A stretch of 64,000 nucleotides of DNA from Pectobacterium aroidearum (GCF_041228105.1 NZ_CP166097.1:1550001-1614000); one strand, 5' to 3'. Shown: positions 16,656 through 25,906, counted from the stretch's first letter. Program-made: numbers and translations. The notes: a model not told the origin generated them from the letters alone.

Positions 16656-17459
16656 TTACTCTTCGCTTGGATCTAAACTTGATACTTGTTCACTCATCGT
16701 TGCATTATGGCAGCGATAAGCATGAATTTGTTCTTTAATAGGAAGATTATTCGCCTCTAAGGATTCGACATTACCGCATTTTTTATTTCTTTCTTTAATC
16801 CATGTTTCTTGAGACGCATGGAATTTACTCTTTATGTCTTCAGGTGCATCTTCCAATATTCCATATACGTCGGTGAAAAAGAAAAGATATTGTTCTTTTT
16901 CATTTTCAAGCGTTTTCTCTTGCGCGGCTTTTGTGATTTTTTCGGCGTTTTCACTGAGCCAAGCTACGCCATAAATTGCTCTGGATAGGGCATCATAGGA
17001 TTTTTTTTCTACTTTTATTTCTTTTTCATTATCGAGAATACTGAGATCGTAGGCAAATGACGGAATGACGATTTTGTTATCACTGAGCCTATTATCTTTG
17101 CTTTCACCTGTTTTAGTAAAAAGGTTATTGCTAATTTTATCCATTTCATCTTTTGTGTACAAAAGATTGTCTTCATTCAGAATGATATCGATGACCTCCT
17201 GACTTACGGGAATTTCAACCCGCAGGCTACACGAGAATGCTTTTCCCCAGCGTGGTTGAGTTGATAATTTAGAATAAATCACGTTCACAGTATCAACAGA
17301 TTGAGAAGGGGAATTATAGAACAGTGTTTTTGCACGATCGGCAAACGTTTTTTTAACGACTTCCACCGCGTTGAGATCGCTGCATTGAAAGTCGTCCTTG
17401 GCATATGCTGACGTGCAAGTAAGGATCATTCCAATCATGACATAGTAGAGCTTTTTCAT
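16656..17459 (-). CDS. Secreted LprI-like (DUF1311-type) protein, paralogue A
   Basis: 267 residues with a signal peptide (MKKLYYVMIGMILTCTSAYA). The C-terminal part matches the LprI/DUF1311 pattern: W-I-K-E-R-N-K-K-C-G, then a spaced C and R (YRCHNATMSEQV). The N-terminal domain (about residues 21-180) is unknown and shared with the neighbour upstream. The start overlaps the stop of that neighbour (ATGA). The region is AT-rich compared with the rest. In mycobacteria LprI inhibits lysozyme; here the role is unknown. Confidence 0.7.
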   Translation of the reverse strand: MKKLYYVMIGMILTCTSAYAKDDFQCSDLNAVEVVKKTFADRAKTLFYNSPSQSVDTVNVIYSKLSTQPRWGKAFSCSLRVEIPVSQEVIDIILNEDNLLYTKDEMDKISNNLFTKTGESKDNRLSDNKIVIPSFAYDLSILDNEKEIKVEKKSYDALSRAIYGVAWLSENAEKITKAAQEKTLENEKEQYLFFFTDVYGILEDAPEDIKSKFHASQETWIKERNKKCGNVESLEANNLPIKEQIHAYRCHNATMSEQVSSLDPSEE

Positions 17460-18253
17460 TTCTTGTCCCTGTTTTCAGTCAATCCAAGCTGTACCAGCCT
17501 TTCTCTGGTCATCTGCTGTTGGCAGGTATAAATTTTTGCTTGATCTTCCATTGAGCGGTTGTTATTCGTAATAGTTTCTATTGCACCGCATTTTTTATTT
17601 TTGTTTTTTATCCACTGCCGTGCATCCTCTTTCAGTTGCCCTTTAATATAATCGGGCAGGTTACTCCAGTAAGCATTTAACGCACTATCAGCCTCTCTGA
17701 ATTCAACAATGGCTTTAATATATTTAAAACGTGGTGATTGTTCTTCCAGCCTTGCCGCATTTTCTTGTAACCAGGCCAAACCATAAAGTGTGCGTGAGAC
17801 TGACTCATCGTGTGGATACATAATATTGGCTTCTTTCTGATTATCAGCAATATGAACATTATAATAAACACGGTCTAATGCGATGTATTCATCGCCTTTT
17901 TTGTGGAGGTAAAGATTGGAACGGTAAATACTTTTTGCTTTAGGATCTCCGCTCTCCATAATAGGATAGTATTTTAAAAAATTTGACACATCGGATGGGA
18001 TTTTTATCTTGGCTTTGCCAAAGCAGCTTAGGTTATTTTTTGTTTTAAGTTTTGTGATAATGATGTCGTATTCAAATTCAATTTTTTTAATTGTCTCTAA
18101 AGAGACCCGGTCGCTGATGGGTTGTGCTTTCTCTTGATCTTCTTTGATTAACGACTGAATGACGAGAGGACTACGACACACAAGATTATTTGCATTAACA
18201 TAGTGTGATGAAAGCACTATCAATAATAGAGATGTTATTATGATTTTTATCAT
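17456..18253 (-). CDS. Secreted LprI-like (DUF1311-type) protein, paralogue B
   Basis: 265 residues from the ATG that gives a clear signal peptide (MIKIIITSLLLIVLSSHYVNA) and has GGAA six bases upstream. A GTG at 18274, two bases after the upstream stop, is an alternative. It shares layout with paralogue A: a Cys near the mature N-terminus (LVCRS, FQCSD), the R-x-L-Y-G-x-A-W-L-x-E-N-A block, and the C-terminal W-I-K-N-K-N-K-K-C-G with CQQQMTRERL. The pair therefore arose by duplication. Function not known. Confidence 0.7.
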   Translation of the reverse strand: MIKIIITSLLLIVLSSHYVNANNLVCRSPLVIQSLIKEDQEKAQPISDRVSLETIKKIEFEYDIIITKLKTKNNLSCFGKAKIKIPSDVSNFLKYYPIMESGDPKAKSIYRSNLYLHKKGDEYIALDRVYYNVHIADNQKEANIMYPHDESVSRTLYGLAWLQENAARLEEQSPRFKYIKAIVEFREADSALNAYWSNLPDYIKGQLKEDARQWIKNKNKKCGAIETITNNNRSMEDQAKIYTCQQQMTRERLVQLGLTENRDKK

Positions 18254-18275
18254 TTTCAATTCCATTGAAATCACG

Positions 18276-18911
18276 TTAGCAGGATATACAGATTCGTTTA
18301 TCTGACGACGGATATGAGTTAGCGCCGATCATCTTATAGGTCTCATCTGTTTTTTTGAATTGGTAGATATAAGCGCTTTTGCCTGCTTCTTGTCTAAGTT
18401 CAGATTCCCTTTCGTTAAGTAGATTGGTGACAATTCCTTTGAGGCCAGGAGGAGAAACGATGTCCATCTGGATATTAATGATACCTGATGACAACATATA
18501 GTAATTCATGACGAAGACCGATCCTGCATCCGTGTAGGATTTTTCAAAATATTTTTCTGACGGCGGTAGGTTTTTTATTTCTTGCAGAAATGAAATAAAA
18601 GCTGATTTTCCATTTGAACCATTGAAGATAAAACTAGAATCAGATTCAAGTTTTGGCATTATTTCGTTATTTTTATAACTTATTTTATCCTTTTTCGCTA
18701 TGCTTACACCATAGCTAGCTGGAATAAAATAGGAATCAGTAAGTTCAATAAATTGGTTATAGTCTTTTTGTGATAATTTACTTTTCTGCAACACATTGGT
18801 GAAATCTGTCACAAAAGTGGGGAAGTCTTGCGCATATACCCCGTTGGCGAGAGGAAGGAAAAGAATAGGCAAAATGACGCTTTTTATATAACTCCGTTTC
18901 ATAATAAACAC
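18276..18911 (-). CDS. Secreted protein of unknown function, first gene of the trio
   Basis: 211 residues if translation starts at the GTG at 18911 (AAGGA five bases upstream); an ATG at 18902 also fits. The signal peptide is SYIKSVILPILFLPLANGVYA. The mature part is unlike the two downstream paralogues, but ends in KRICISC with two cysteines. It is followed within two bases by a possible start of the next gene, so the three genes form one operon in an AT-rich block. No family recognised. Confidence 0.65.
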   Translation of the reverse strand: MFIMKRSYIKSVILPILFLPLANGVYAQDFPTFVTDFTNVLQKSKLSQKDYNQFIELTDSYFIPASYGVSIAKKDKISYKNNEIMPKLESDSSFIFNGSNGKSAFISFLQEIKNLPPSEKYFEKSYTDAGSVFVMNYYMLSSGIINIQMDIVSPPGLKGIVTNLLNERESELRQEAGKSAYIYQFKKTDETYKMIGANSYPSSDKRICISC

Positions 18912-18985
18912 GCATTCCTTACAAATAGTGAATAAATCCTTTTGATATTATAAGGTTATTCATGGTTGTAAGTATATATTGTTTG

Positions 18986-19447
18986 CTATTCTAGCCGCTG
19001 TTGACGCTTCGGGCTGCGTTTCATTTTTAATTCGCTATCAGCGTTATCAATGGTCTGAAAACCTAAACGTTGGTAGAGCGTTATCGCTCTGTTGCCTTTC
19101 AAAACACTCAGAGTGACGGGGACGTTGGCTTCATCTGCCTGCCTCAGGAATGTGTGTAATAGCCATGCTGCGATGCCCTGCCCCTGATAGGCTGGCAACA
19201 TCTGGATTTGTATAATGATCCACTCATTGACGCCCTTGTGCCGTTTGAATAACCCAATAGGTTCAGATCCCATCAGCACAATATGGGCATCGTCATAATG
19301 ATATTTGACTCGTTGCCAGTGTGCCGAATCATCGGCAATTACACCGGCTCTTTGGAGATGCTCATCCATCGTGGTTCGGCGAAGTTCAAACAGGAACCGC
19401 TCGTCCTCCGATGTAGCGGGACGGAGCGTGATATTGCGCCATTCCAT
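18986..19447 (-). CDS. GNAT-family N-acetyltransferase
   Basis: 153 residues; ATG preceded by GAGGG. The acetyl-CoA binding motif is visible as IQMLPAYQGQGIAAWLL, then the helix and beta strand VPVTLSVLKGN and RAITLYQRLGF typical of motif B. Substrate unknown. It is on the same strand as the secreted trio but separated by 74 bases and richer in GC, so it is probably an independent gene. Confidence 0.85.
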   Translation of the reverse strand: MEWRNITLRPATSEDERFLFELRRTTMDEHLQRAGVIADDSAHWQRVKYHYDDAHIVLMGSEPIGLFKRHKGVNEWIIIQIQMLPAYQGQGIAAWLLHTFLRQADEANVPVTLSVLKGNRAITLYQRLGFQTIDNADSELKMKRSPKRQQRLE

Positions 19448-19561
19448 ATAACCCTCGTATTGTTAGATGAACGTTGTGTGAGTATTCCTCTCCATATTGA
19501 CAAAATCAGGTAAGTACCATCAAATAATCTTCAGGAATACATATAAATCAAGGAAATAAGT

Positions 19562-19864
19562 ATGAGGTATTTAGGTTTAACGATGGTTTGTTGCGCGGTT
19601 CTTTTCTCGCCATTTTCCCTTGCCGTCGATGTGTCTAAAGTTTATGGCAGAATTCAAATTGTTGATTATAATGAAGACTTTAGAGTGCGGATTGTCGACT
19701 CGCGCGAGCACCTAAGAGTGCAGGAAGTCACCGCCTTCGCTAACCGCCCAGGGAAATGGGAAATTGTTGATAATTTTCCTGATTTTAAGATTAAAATTGT
19801 CGATGTTCACCCTGATTTCGAAATTAGACTCGTCGATAACTTTCCCGGCCCAACCCGACGATAA
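19562..19864 (+). CDS. Periplasmic protein made of 11-residue IVD repeats
   Basis: 100 residues with a signal peptide (MRYLGLTMVCCAVLFSPFSLA). AAGGAAA lies eight bases before the ATG. The mature 79 residues are almost all repeats of the pattern [RK]-hydrophobic-x-[IL]-V-D-x-x-x-[DE]-[FL]: IQIVDYNEDF, RVRIVDSREHL, WEIVDNFPDF, KIKIVDVHPDF, EIRLVDNFPG. Alternating charges and hydrophobics suggest a stacked beta structure. I do not recognise the family by name. It lies directly next to tRNA-Arg, in the accessory region. Confidence 0.7.
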   Translation: MRYLGLTMVCCAVLFSPFSLAVDVSKVYGRIQIVDYNEDFRVRIVDSREHLRVQEVTAFANRPGKWEIVDNFPDFKIKIVDVHPDFEIRLVDNFPGPTRR

Positions 19865-19984
19865 GCGGCGTTCTTATTCAGATGCTGGTGCGACACTGTA
19901 GTTTTTAGTCGACGATATATTCCACTTAACTTTATGATTTTATAAGGGAAGGTGGGGTTTATTAAGTGCTTCGAGAAGTGTGAA

Positions 19985-20059
19985 TGGTGTCCCCAGCAGG
20001 AATCGAACCTGCAACTAGCCCTTAGGAGGGGCTCGTTATATCCATTTAACTATGGAGAC
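19985..20059 (-). tRNA. argW: tRNA-Arg, anticodon CCU (argW equivalent)
   Basis: 75 nucleotides including encoded CCA. The acceptor stem pairs GTCTCCA with TGGGGAC (one T-G pair), the anticodon arm is AGCCC-loop-GGGCT with CCT at positions 34-36, and the T arm has GGTTCGATTCC. It reads rare AGG codons. In E. coli argW is next to yfdC, as here, and is a prophage attachment site. No integrase or repeat of its 3' end was seen in this window. Confidence 0.95.
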
Positions 20060-20152
20060 GTGAAGCCGAGTCATTATACGCATTTTCGCTCTGAGAATAA
20101 GCACTTAACGGCGCGTTTGCTCAAAGTGTCGGCAATCAGCGTGGTACTGGCG

Positions 20153-21073
20153 TTATTTTTCCTCGTTTTCACGCCGTTTTTGGGGTTTTCCGCGGTATGG
20201 ATTGCTCATGTCGTTACGAATTTGCGCATGGCTGATGAGGGCGAAAATAAAGGTGCCGCCGATGATATTCCCCGCCAGCGTAGGCAAGGCAAACGGCCAG
20301 ATGAACGCCTGCCAGGGGATGTGGCCAATAAACACCAAATAGAAAATCTCGGAGGCACCGGCCACGATGTGAGTCAGGTTACTGAAAGCAATCATCCAGG
20401 TCATCAGGATAATAATCCACAGTTTGGCGGAGTAGGCGCGTGGCAGCATCCACACCATTGTGGCAATAATCCAGCCAGACACAACGGCATTGGCGAACAT
20501 CTCCGTCGGAGAGTTTTTCATGACTTTCATGGCGATGTCGACTAACGCTTCCCGCGTTTCACCATCAAAAACGGGCATGTAGGTAAAGGCGAGAGCCGCC
20601 AAAGCGGTGCCGATCAGGTTGCCAACCAGCACGACAAACCATAATCGACCAAGTAGGTAGACATTGCCGCGCGTGGGTTTATGCATGATGGGGAGCACTG
20701 CTGTGACCGTGTTTTCGGTGAACAGCTGCTGACGTGCCATAATGACAATCACAAAGCCTATGGTGTAACCGAAACACTCAAGCAGAAAACCGCCAGGCAC
20801 GCCAACCAGATGGTTGTGGAGCATGCCGACCGCCATGAATGAGGTTCCCATCGAAATGCCTGCGGCAATCGCCGACCACAGTAACGCCATCGCATCGCGT
20901 TCCAGCTCCTTTTGTCCTTCCTGACGAATCTCTTCGTGGATTGCTGCGGCAGGAGAGGGTAAGCGATCTTCATCCACGTTGATCGCTTTTCCCTGCGTGC
21001 TTTCGTCGCTCTCTACCGCAACGTCCTTTTCTTGCTCTGGCTGGGTTTGCCTGGATTTTGAAGATGAATTCAT
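20153..21073 (-). CDS. yfdC: Formate/nitrite transporter-family membrane protein YfdC
   Basis: 306 residues from the ATG giving MNSSSKSRQ; the frame could be extended 22 codons, but this start and length match E. coli YfdC. A charged N-terminal tail of about 60 residues precedes six hydrophobic segments of the FNT channel fold (for example AGISMGTSFMAVGML, FFLVVLVGNLIGTALAAL-like). The substrate of YfdC is not settled; it is a distant member and need not carry formate. Neighbours argW and mlaA match E. coli order. Confidence 0.9.
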   Translation of the reverse strand: MNSSSKSRQTQPEQEKDVAVESDESTQGKAINVDEDRLPSPAAAIHEEIRQEGQKELERDAMALLWSAIAAGISMGTSFMAVGMLHNHLVGVPGGFLLECFGYTIGFVIVIMARQQLFTENTVTAVLPIMHKPTRGNVYLLGRLWFVVLVGNLIGTALAALAFTYMPVFDGETREALVDIAMKVMKNSPTEMFANAVVSGWIIATMVWMLPRAYSAKLWIIILMTWMIAFSNLTHIVAGASEIFYLVFIGHIPWQAFIWPFALPTLAGNIIGGTFIFALISHAQIRNDMSNPYRGKPQKRRENEEK

Positions 21074-21457
21074 AGTGATTCTCTCGACGAGTGGGTCGGT
21101 TGGCGCTTGGCTAACGGAACTGAAGACCGGGGCAAGCATCGACAGCCCTGCTGATAAGCGTAGTCAGTTTTTACACTATGGGATGGTGCGGCGTAGCTCA
21201 CTGGTTTAGGCTGGCGGTGCTATGCTGTGAGTGGAGCAATGAAAGACTGGGCCATCGTCCACGCTGGAGCGCGTGTCGCAACGATGCCGTGAGCTGCCCC
21301 ATAAGAAAAATGGCAATCCTCTGAAAATACAGTAATACGTAAGCCAACGTAGCGATGGAGCCATAAAATGTTACACTGTTGGCCGATATCCCGTCCTTGT
21401 CGCTCAGTCTGATAGGCTGGGGCTGATACTGGGAATACCCATTTTCGGTCGCGGGTA

Positions 21458-21661
21458 TATACCCTAAATAATTCGTGTTGCAGGCCGGCGGTAAGTGAAG
21501 GAATCCCGATGAGCTTACTTAAGTAAGTGATTCGGGTGAGTGACAAATCTGCCAGAGGTAGATTTGAACGCTGCTTGCAGCGGCCCCAACGGGGCGAGGT
21601 GCACGTAAGTGTGCCGAGTAACGTAACCAACACACATGCAACGTGAAGTATGACGGGTATA
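21458..21661. repeat. Enterobacterial intergenic repeat element, copy 2
   Basis: 204 bases bounded by TATACCCTAAATAATTCG and its partner end GAAGTATGACGGGTATA, the same ends as the element at 5154-5294. The interior is longer and holds other inverted repeats. It ends 27 bases before mlaA and fills part of the 615-base gap between yfdC and mlaA; nothing else was recognised in that gap. Confidence 0.85.
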
Positions 21662-21688
21662 GCACACTATAAATCAGGGAGAACAGAT

Positions 21689-22450
21689 ATGAATTACCGC
21701 CTGAGTGGGGTGGTGTTTGCCAGCGTGTTACTGATCGGCTGCGCCAGTTCCGGGGATCGCGATCAAGAAGGTCGTTCCGATCCGCTTGAAGGCTTTAACC
21801 GTACCATGTTCAGCTTTAACTATGACGTTCTGGATCCTTATCTGGTGCGTCCTGCTGCTGTTGCCTGGCGCGATTATGTACCGAAGCCTGCGCGTAATGG
21901 ACTGGGGAATTTCTTCAGCAACCTCGAAGAGCCTGCAACGATGGTGAACTATTTCGTTGAAGGCAAACCGTATAAAGCGATGATTCACTTTAACCGTTTC
22001 TTCCTGAATACCTTGCTCGGGATGGGCGGTCTGATTGACGTCGCGTCAATGGCGAATCCGAAACTGGCGAAAGAAGAGTCCCGCCGTTTTGGTAGCACAT
22101 TGGGTAATTATGGCGTGGGTTACGGGCCTTATGTCGTGGTGCCCGGCTACGGTAGCGTAACACCTCGCGAAGACGGCGGTGGCGTCGTAGACACGCTGTA
22201 TCCGATGCTGAGCTATCTGACGTTCTGGATGTCGGCGGGCAAGTGGGCTATCGAAGGGATAGAAACGCGAGCGCAGCTGTTGGATTCCGATGGTTTGCTG
22301 CGTAACTCTTCCGATCCTTACCTGATGATGCGTGAGGCCTACTTCCAGCGGCATGATTTCCTTGCCAGCGATGGGCAAATCACCCCGCAGAAGAACCCAA
22401 ATGCTGCAGCGATTGAAGACTCGCTCGACGAGATCGATTCAGCGAAATAG
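21689..22450 (+). CDS. mlaA: Outer-membrane lipoprotein MlaA (VacJ), lipid asymmetry maintenance
   Basis: 253 residues. Lipoprotein signal with lipobox LIGC (Cys at about residue 18). The MlaA/VacJ family pattern is present: DPLEGFNRTMFSFNYDVLDPYLVRPAAVAWRD in parts, then GNFFSNLEEPATMVNYF, and FGSTLGNYGVGYGPYVVVPGYG. With porins it removes phospholipids from the outer leaflet and passes them to MlaC. The start is the ATG with GGGAGA upstream. It is followed by a strong terminator. Confidence 0.95.
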   Translation: MNYRLSGVVFASVLLIGCASSGDRDQEGRSDPLEGFNRTMFSFNYDVLDPYLVRPAAVAWRDYVPKPARNGLGNFFSNLEEPATMVNYFVEGKPYKAMIHFNRFFLNTLLGMGGLIDVASMANPKLAKEESRRFGSTLGNYGVGYGPYVVVPGYGSVTPREDGGGVVDTLYPMLSYLTFWMSAGKWAIEGIETRAQLLDSDGLLRNSSDPYLMMREAYFQRHDFLASDGQITPQKNPNAAAIEDSLDEIDSAK

Positions 22451-22476
22451 TCTTGCATCGTCTCGCTCCTTTCACA

Positions 22477-22503
22477 GGCACCTTCGGGTGCCTTTTGCTT
22501 TTA
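22477..22503 (+). terminator. Rho-independent terminator of mlaA
   Basis: GGCACC-TTCG-GGTGCC, a six-pair stem with the stable UUCG loop, followed by TTTTGCTTTT. It starts 27 bases after the mlaA stop. Confidence 0.9.
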
Positions 22504-22812
22504 TAAAACACTGCTAAACTTATCGTTACCCCACTGATTCTGTGGTTTGTTTCTTAAAAGTTATTACTTTGTTGTCCGTTTATTTACTTACTAAAATTTA
22601 TTTCCTTTCGTCAGATAACAATAATGCAACGTCGTTAACCGCTATTGATGTTCACGGTGGCTGAAATGTGTCAGCACGCTGATTTTTTTGTTAGCAAGGT
22701 GATTAACAAAAAGGTCATAAGAATGATGCCTTTTGCTGATGGTGGCACGGTCGTGTGTTAATGAATGCCTGGAATTCTATTTACCTGCACTTATAAAAAT
22801 AGAGATATAAGC
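22504..22812 (+). other. AT-rich promoter region of mqo
   Basis: About 310 bases without a supported gene between the mlaA terminator and mqo. It must hold the mqo promoter. No operator was recognised with confidence. Confidence 0.4.
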
Positions 22813-24396
22813 ATGAAAAAACTACTTGCTATGTTCTTCTGCCTGACCGTGGTGGTTAACGCCCCACTGGCGATGGCTGAAGATGCTAAAACGACAGAGA
22901 AGACAACGGATGTGGTACTGATCGGCGGGGGTATTATGAGCTCTACGCTGGGTGTGTATTTACAGGAGCTGCAACCGGACTGGTCTATCGATATGGTTGA
23001 GCGTATGGATAACGTGGCGGAAGAGAGCTCTAACGGCTGGAATAATGCCGGTACGGGTCACTCGGCCTTCATGGAACTCAACTACACGCCGGATAATCCA
23101 GACGGCCCAATCAATATCAGCAAAGCGCTGGAAATTACTGAGGCCTTTGAAGTCTCGCGCCAGTTCTGGTCCTATCAGGTGAAAAACGGCGTGCTGAATA
23201 ACCCGCACTCTTTCATCAATAGCGTGCCACACATCGCTTTTGTCTGGGGTGATGAGAACACCACTTTCCTGAAACACCGCTATGATGCGATGCAGCACAG
23301 CACGCTGTACCGTGGCATGGAGTTCTCTGACGATCCTAATACGATCAAAGAGTGGGCGCCGCTGGTGATGGAAGGTCGCGATCCGGCGCAGAAGATTGCG
23401 GCGACTCGCATGCCTATTGGTACCGACGTGAACTACGGCGAAATTACTCGTCAGCTGGTTGACGCGATGAAAACCAAGTCCAACTTTGCGCTGCACCTGA
23501 ATTCAGAAGTTCGTGATATCAAGCGTAATGCGGACAATACCTGGAGCGTGACTTACGCCGATCTGAAGAACGGTGAGAAAGAGAGCGTGATTAAGGCGAA
23601 GTTCGTCTTTATCGGTGCGGGTGGGGCGGCACTGCAACTGTTGCAGAAAACCGGTATTCCTGAGGCCGATCTGTACGGCGGCTTCCCGGTTGGCGGTGAA
23701 TTCCTGGTGACAGAAAACCCGGAAATCGTGAAGCGTCACATGGCAAAAGTGTACGGTAAAGCCTCCGTGGGTGCGCCGCCGATGTCCGTTCCTCATCTGG
23801 ATACGCGTATTTTTGACGGCAAGCCAGTCCTGCTGTTTGGGCCATTTGCTACTTTCTCCAGCAAGTTCCTGAAAAACGGTTCGTTGTGGGATCTGATCGG
23901 TTCTGTGACTTTCTCCAACGTGATGCCGATGACGCACGTCGGTCTGGATAACTTCGATTTGGTGAAATATCTGATCGGTCAGGTCATGATGGATGACGAC
24001 GATCGCTTCGCGTCATTGAAGGAATACTTCCCGAATGCGAAGAAAGAAGACTGGAGACTGACGGTTGCTGGCCAGCGCGTGCAGATTATCAAGAAAGATG
24101 ATGATAAAGGCGGCGTACTGAAGCTGGGTACTGAGATTGTCAGCTCTCAGGATGGCTCGATTGCTGCGCTGTTGGGTGCCTCTCCAGGTGCTTCTACCGC
24201 TGCGCCGATTATGCTGAGCCTGCTGGAAAAAGTGTTTAAAGATAAAGTCGCGACACCGGAATGGCAGAGCAAGCTGAAAGAGATTGTTCCGTCTTATGGT
24301 CAGAAGCTTGACGGCAATATTGAAATGACCAATAAAATCCGCAGCTACACCAGCAGCACGCTGGGTCTGGATTATATTGAGGTTAAACCTGAGTAA
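22813..24396 (+). CDS. mqo: Malate:quinone oxidoreductase
   Basis: 527 residues from the ATG giving [11 protein letters not shown]. It oxidises malate to oxaloacetate with FAD and passes electrons to quinone at the inner membrane. FAD-binding motif [17 protein letters not shown], then [23 protein letters not shown] and the C-terminal [15 protein letters not shown]. As in E. coli Mqo the N-terminus looks like a cleavable signal (ending [10 protein letters not shown]). It stands alone between mlaA and fadL in this genome, and ends with a strong terminator. Confidence 0.96.
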   Translation: MKKLLAMFFCLTVVVNAPLAMAEDAKTTEKTTDVVLIGGGIMSSTLGVYLQELQPDWSIDMVERMDNVAEESSNGWNNAGTGHSAFMELNYTPDNPDGPINISKALEITEAFEVSRQFWSYQVKNGVLNNPHSFINSVPHIAFVWGDENTTFLKHRYDAMQHSTLYRGMEFSDDPNTIKEWAPLVMEGRDPAQKIAATRMPIGTDVNYGEITRQLVDAMKTKSNFALHLNSEVRDIKRNADNTWSVTYADLKNGEKESVIKAKFVFIGAGGAALQLLQKTGIPEADLYGGFPVGGEFLVTENPEIVKRHMAKVYGKASVGAPPMSVPHLDTRIFDGKPVLLFGPFATFSSKFLKNGSLWDLIGSVTFSNVMPMTHVGLDNFDLVKYLIGQVMMDDDDRFASLKEYFPNAKKEDWRLTVAGQRVQIIKKDDDKGGVLKLGTEIVSSQDGSIAALLGASPGASTAAPIMLSLLEKVFKDKVATPEWQSKLKEIVPSYGQKLDGNIEMTNKIRSYTSSTLGLDYIEVKPE

Positions 24397-24425
24397 TCGG
24401 TATTAACTAGAAAGAATGACAATAA

Positions 24426-24447
24426 GGCCGCGAAAGCGGCCTTTTTT
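24426..24447 (+). terminator. Rho-independent terminator of mqo
   Basis: GGCCGC-GAAA-GCGGCC followed by six T residues, 30 bases after the mqo stop. Confidence 0.93.
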
Positions 24448-24462
24448 GTGCCAATTCAAGCA

Positions 24463-24497
24463 ATAAAAAAGCAGGTAAGTCGCCTTACCTGCTTTAT
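24463..24497 (-). terminator. Terminator of fadL
   Basis: AAGCAGGTAAG pairs with CTTACCTGCTT around TCGC, and on the minus strand is followed by a run of T (AAAAAA on the plus strand at 24465-24470). It lies just after the fadL stop, back to back with the mqo terminator. Confidence 0.85.
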
Positions 24498-24517
24498 TAC
24501 GTTCTGACTGAGGACAA

Positions 24518-25804
24518 TTAGAACGTATAGTTAAAGTTTGCGCCGTACAGCCAGGCAGAACCTTTAGACGTGAAATCATAGTGTACTGCGCTGAAGGCGC
24601 CTGGGGCTGCTTCGGCTACACTGACACTTTTACCACGCATGTAGGAAACGCCTACATCCACTGACATATCTTTATTAAAGGCATAGGTTGCTCCTGCGCT
24701 TAACCAGAAACGATCCTGATCCGGAATGGAGATGGAACGTTTGTCGGCAGGTACTGGGCTGTCATCAAACGCGATACCGCCGCGGAACGTCCAGTTATCG
24801 TCATGATAATAGGTCGTGCCGAGTGCAATCCGGTAAACATCGTGGAAGCTTTCATCTTTCTGGAACAGCGTCTGCCCGTTGCTGCCTGTTGCTCTCAGCT
24901 CCTGGAACTGGCTCCAGCTGGTATAGGCAAGGCTATAGTGCACAGCCCATTTAGGTGCCACGCGGTGGTAGGCAGAGGCTTCCCACATCTCCGGCAGATT
25001 GAGTGTCAGCTTACCGGGAACGGTTGCACCACCAAGACCGCCCAGACCACCCGGCAATTGGTTGCTGTAATCGCCGTTAAAGTCGATATCCACCTTCGAG
25101 CGGTAAGTCAGGCCGACGCGGTTGTTTTCATCGATTTCATACAGGATGCCGGCATTCCAGCCGTAGCCCCACTCTTTGCCTTCTAATTTCGCTATTTCAG
25201 TACCGCGAGGCAGAGCGCCATTAATTGGCGGTAGCGTATTGAGATCGCCGAGATGACGCGTAATTTTTGCATCTGCATAAACGGCGTTAACCCCTAAACC
25301 GAAGCTAAAATGCTGGTTCAGACGATAAGCGGCGCTCAGGTTCAGGTTTGATGTCAACAGATCGGTTTTTCCACCGATAGAACCTGCGGCATAGGTATCG
25401 TTGAATTCCGTTGCCAGCCCATAGTTGGTGGTGGCGGAAGCACCAATCGCCCATTGTTCATTCAGCGGCATGATGAAATGCAGGTTCGGTACCCAGGCGT
25501 GCGGCGCGATATTCTTAGCGCTGGCATCATTGCCTGTCAGTCGGTTTGAACCGCTTACATCAATATCCGGGTTGATATAGGTGACACCGCCGGAGAATGA
25601 CGGGCGGTCAAACATGGTCATGGTCGCCGGGTTACGGCTGCCGGAGGCCGCATTGTCGGCTACAGCACCTTCACCAGAAAATGCACGTCCCAGACCCGAT
25701 GAGGAGTATTCATTTAGCTGGAAACCAGCTGCTGACACATTTGCTGAAAACAGGGCCACCGCAACAGCAATTGTGGATTGTTTGAACAGGTTTTTCTGGT
25801 TCAT
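24518..25804 (-). CDS. fadL: Long-chain fatty acid outer-membrane transporter FadL
   Basis: 428 residues from the ATG giving MNQKNLF, with GAGG upstream; two earlier codons are possible but less likely. The signal peptide ends at SANVSA; the mature protein begins [22 protein letters not shown], the N-terminal hatch of FadL, with the NPA motif (SRNPATM). The remainder is a beta barrel ending in the aromatic NFNYTF typical of outer-membrane porins. It imports long-chain fatty acids. A FadR-like site lies upstream. Confidence 0.95.
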   Translation of the reverse strand: MNQKNLFKQSTIAVAVALFSANVSAAGFQLNEYSSSGLGRAFSGEGAVADNAASGSRNPATMTMFDRPSFSGGVTYINPDIDVSGSNRLTGNDASAKNIAPHAWVPNLHFIMPLNEQWAIGASATTNYGLATEFNDTYAAGSIGGKTDLLTSNLNLSAAYRLNQHFSFGLGVNAVYADAKITRHLGDLNTLPPINGALPRGTEIAKLEGKEWGYGWNAGILYEIDENNRVGLTYRSKVDIDFNGDYSNQLPGGLGGLGGATVPGKLTLNLPEMWEASAYHRVAPKWAVHYSLAYTSWSQFQELRATGSNGQTLFQKDESFHDVYRIALGTTYYHDDNWTFRGGIAFDDSPVPADKRSISIPDQDRFWLSAGATYAFNKDMSVDVGVSYMRGKSVSVAEAAPGAFSAVHYDFTSKGSAWLYGANFNYTF

Positions 25805-25889
25805 GACCAAAACCTCTTTATATGCTTGTTATTTAACGTTGTTACACGGGGTAACAAGGGACGCGCATTGTAGGGGGCGCACTCAGCCT

Positions 25890-25906
25890 GACAAATCAGA
25901 CCAGTT
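25890..25906. promoter_or_regulatory. Putative FadR site upstream of fadL
   Basis: GACAAATCAGACCAGTT agrees at 9 of the 13 fixed positions of the FadR consensus (AnCTGGTCnGACnAGnT), with a complete right half. It lies 86 bases upstream of the fadL ATG, where FadR represses fadL in E. coli. Match by eye. Confidence 0.5.

Noticed and set aside
19952..20545. Open frame of 197 codons on the plus strand
   Set aside because: It runs through tRNA-Arg and over the 3' part of yfdC on the other strand; it is a shadow frame.
21220..21633. Open frame of 137 codons on the minus strand
   Set aside because: Lies largely within the intergenic repeat element and has no protein character.
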